From Rhodanobacteraceae bacterium (GTDB lineage: Bacteria > Pseudomonadota > Gammaproteobacteria > Xanthomonadales > SZUA-5): 15,099 nt of DNA. The notes under the pieces were generated by a model that did not search any database, was not told the DNA's origin, and worked only from the letters and a program-made list of their open reading frames with translations. How positions within the stretch are numbered: position 1 is the first letter of the stretch; every line of letters starts with the position of its first letter. The stretch spans positions 1 through 15,099 of the forward strand of contig QIMA01000591.1 in assembly GCA_003233535.1 (NCBI GenBank), in the 5' to 3' direction. A program made the position numbers and the translations under genes. Shown piece after piece: positions 13,939 to 15,099 of the stretch.

Positions 13939-13973
13939 GCCACGGCTAGTGTCCTGTCAACTGGGGCCGTGGC
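13939..13973. repeat. 8-bp inverted repeat with TTGACA in the loop
   Basis: GCCACGGC (13939-13946) and GCCGTGGC (13966-13973) are perfectly complementary with a 19-nt loop. The loop holds TTGACA on the minus strand. It lies between fpr and the 7TM gene, so it could be an fpr terminator stem (no T-run), an operator, or part of a promoter. Confidence 0.45.
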
Positions 13974-14009
13974 GCAGACCCGAGCTATGCGTCACCAGCG
14001 CGCGTGAAG

Positions 14010-14030
14010 TTTATGAAAAATCCGGGTTAG
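14010..14030 (-). repeat. Dispersed ~20-bp motif, copy C, contains the fpr stop
   Basis: Minus strand begins CTAACCCGGATTTTTCATAA. The TAA (14027-14029) is the stop codon of the ferredoxin-NADP reductase gene. It has one more base between CCCGG and TTTCAT than copies A and B. Confidence 0.7.
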
Positions 14031-14842
14031 CTCTCGACGAAGGCGCGTTCGTAAACGTAGTCGCCCAAAGCGCCAATACGCTTGGTCACCTCGAAGCCGC
14101 GAACGTCGAGCAAAGCGCGAAAGTCGCTGAGCATGCTCGGGCTGCCGCAAAGCATCACCCGGTCTTTGGCTGGATCGATTTCTGGTAGACCCAGGTCGGC
14201 GTTGATCCGGCCCTGCTCGAAGAGCGTGGTTAATCGCCCCCGGTGGGAGTGATCTTCACGGCTAACTGCCGGGTAGTAATGCAATTGCTTGCTGACCACG
14301 GGACCGAGGTATTCATGCTGCGCCAAATCCTCAGATAGCAGCTTGGCGTAGGCCAGATCGGAGCTTTCCCGAACGCCGTGGGCGACGATGACTGTTTCGA
14401 ACCGCTCGTAGGTAGCCGGATCCTGAACAATCGACAAGTAGGGCGCCAAGCCGGTGCCGGTGCTCAGCAAGTACAAGCAACGCCCCGGATGCAGGTCGTC
14501 GATCAACAGCGTTCCAGTCGGCTTGCGCGATAGCAGTACTTGATCGCCGGGCTGCACGTGCTGCAGCCGTGAAGTCAACGCACCGTCCGGGACTTTGATG
14601 GAAAAGAACTCGAGCGTTTCAGCCCAGTTAGGGCTGGCCAACGAGTAAGCGCGCAGCAACGGTTTGCAATCAACCATCAATCCCAGCATCACGAACTGGC
14701 CATTCTCAAAACGGAACCCGGCGTCACGCGTGGTGACGATGGAAAATACGTCATCATTCCAGTGCTGGACGCGCAGTACGGTCTCTGCATTCAGGTTCGG
14801 TGGGATCGTGGTGACGGCGGCAGCGGCGACGGGTTCGTTCAT
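14027..14842 (-). CDS. fpr: Ferredoxin/flavodoxin-NADP(+) reductase, subfamily B type
   Basis: 271 aa from the ATG. The FAD-binding RAYSLAS (64-70, the RxYS motif), the NADP-binding STGTGLAPYLS (127-137), CGSPSML (232-238) and the C-terminal GDYVYERAFVES are all standard for bacterial Fpr of the Pseudomonas/Azotobacter type, which ends in ERAFVE plus one residue. The enzyme moves electrons between NADPH and ferredoxin or flavodoxin, feeding iron-sulfur and oxidative-stress pathways. A GTG at 14851 would add three residues (MKP); neither start has a strong Shine-Dalgarno, so the ATG at 14842 is preferred with low certainty. The first 15 residues are extra relative to typical members. The stop lies in repeat copy C. 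It is upstream of the 7TM/ATP-grasp pair, 180 bp away. Confidence 0.93.
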   Translation of the reverse strand: MNEPVAAAAVTTIPPNLNAETVLRVQHWNDDVFSIVTTRDAGFRFENGQFVMLGLMVDCKPLLRAYSLASPNWAETLEFFSIKVPDGALTSRLQHVQPGDQVLLSRKPTGTLLIDDLHPGRCLYLLSTGTGLAPYLSIVQDPATYERFETVIVAHGVRESSDLAYAKLLSEDLAQHEYLGPVVSKQLHYYPAVSREDHSHRGRLTTLFEQGRINADLGLPEIDPAKDRVMLCGSPSMLSDFRALLDVRGFEVTKRIGALGDYVYERAFVES

Positions 14843-14851
14843 TGGCTTCAC

Positions 14852-15099
14852 TGTTTGCAGGCGGCAGCAACAGCGCTGTGCGCCGGTGCGGGAACCGCTA
14901 CTAGGTATGGCCTAAAAATATACTCGCAAGGCCTGGAGCCGGTGCTCGACTCTTACAACGAGATGAAACGGGCCACACTATTGCGAGCAAGCCGGCTTCT
15001 GCTGAGCCGAAGCCAGATCGCCCTCAATGCAGCGTGTTGTGGACACCAGGCTGGGTCCGAGGAAGTCGGATTTGCTGCGCTGGCGCACCCAGCTCTAAG
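14852..15099. other. Right-edge region, no recognisable gene
   Basis: 248 bp upstream of fpr. A frame on the plus strand is open from ATG 14963 to the window edge (45 codons, MKRATLLRASRLLLSRSQ...), but it has no Shine-Dalgarno and no family resemblance. AT-rich TATATTTTT on the minus strand (near 14917-14926) may belong to an fpr promoter, without a clear -35. Confidence 0.4.

Noticed and set aside
13898..14188. 96-codon plus-strand frame
   Set aside because: It is antisense to the 3' end of fpr and the remainder lies in the intergenic inverted-repeat region; no family resemblance.

Overview
The window reads as ordinary chromosomal DNA of a moderately GC-rich gammaproteobacterium. The inference rests on an E. 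coli-type PepQ prolidase, an NADP-type isocitrate dehydrogenase with the E. coli Ser113 context, a YdjA-type nitroreductase, a YecA/SEC-C protein and a subfamily-B ferredoxin-NADP reductase. I cannot place the genus. No rRNA, tRNA, CRISPR array, transposase, integrase or phage gene is visible.

Layout, left to right. The left edge cuts a leftward nicotinamide nucleotide transhydrogenase alpha-subunit gene (1-383). A rightward nitroreductase (626-1195) meets head-on a leftward two-gene unit: a secreted beta-propeller-like protein (2097-3497) followed 2 nt later by a stand-alone 5'-3' exonuclease of the PolA N-domain type (1192-2094). The two converging stop codons share one CTAG. Diverging from that unit are a Nudix hydrolase (3806-4348) and pepQ (4410-5735). 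A long TPR protein with a degenerate sulfotransferase-like C-terminus follows (5989-8067). From 8204 to the right all clear genes point left: a double UPF0149/YecA protein with a SEC-C zinc motif (8204-9733), icd (9848-11155), an ATP-grasp ligase (11353-12309) overlapping by ATGA an inactive-transglutaminase/7TM membrane protein (12306-13847), and an Fpr-type ferredoxin-NADP reductase (14027-14842). The last 250 bases hold no recognisable gene.

Metabolically, transhydrogenase, NADP-isocitrate dehydrogenase and ferredoxin-NADP reductase all touch the NADPH pool. They are separate transcription units here and their proximity may be chance. The best candidate for a little-understood system is the ATP-grasp/7TM transglutaminase pair, a known but functionally obscure peptide-ligase module, here without its usual aspartyl (retropepsin-like) protease partner next door.

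The most unusual content is non-coding. Four intergenic spaces (460-583, 3582-3750, 4352-4377, 11221-11350) carry short-period repeats whose 6-7 bp units all contain CAG (CAGCCCT, CAGTTAG, CCAGTA, CCAGTGG). In three of the four they form inverted arms around a unique spacer. Separately, a roughly 20-bp motif, minus-strand consensus CTARCCCGG-N2/3-TTTYATRA, occurs three times, and in two cases contains the stop codon of the adjacent gene.
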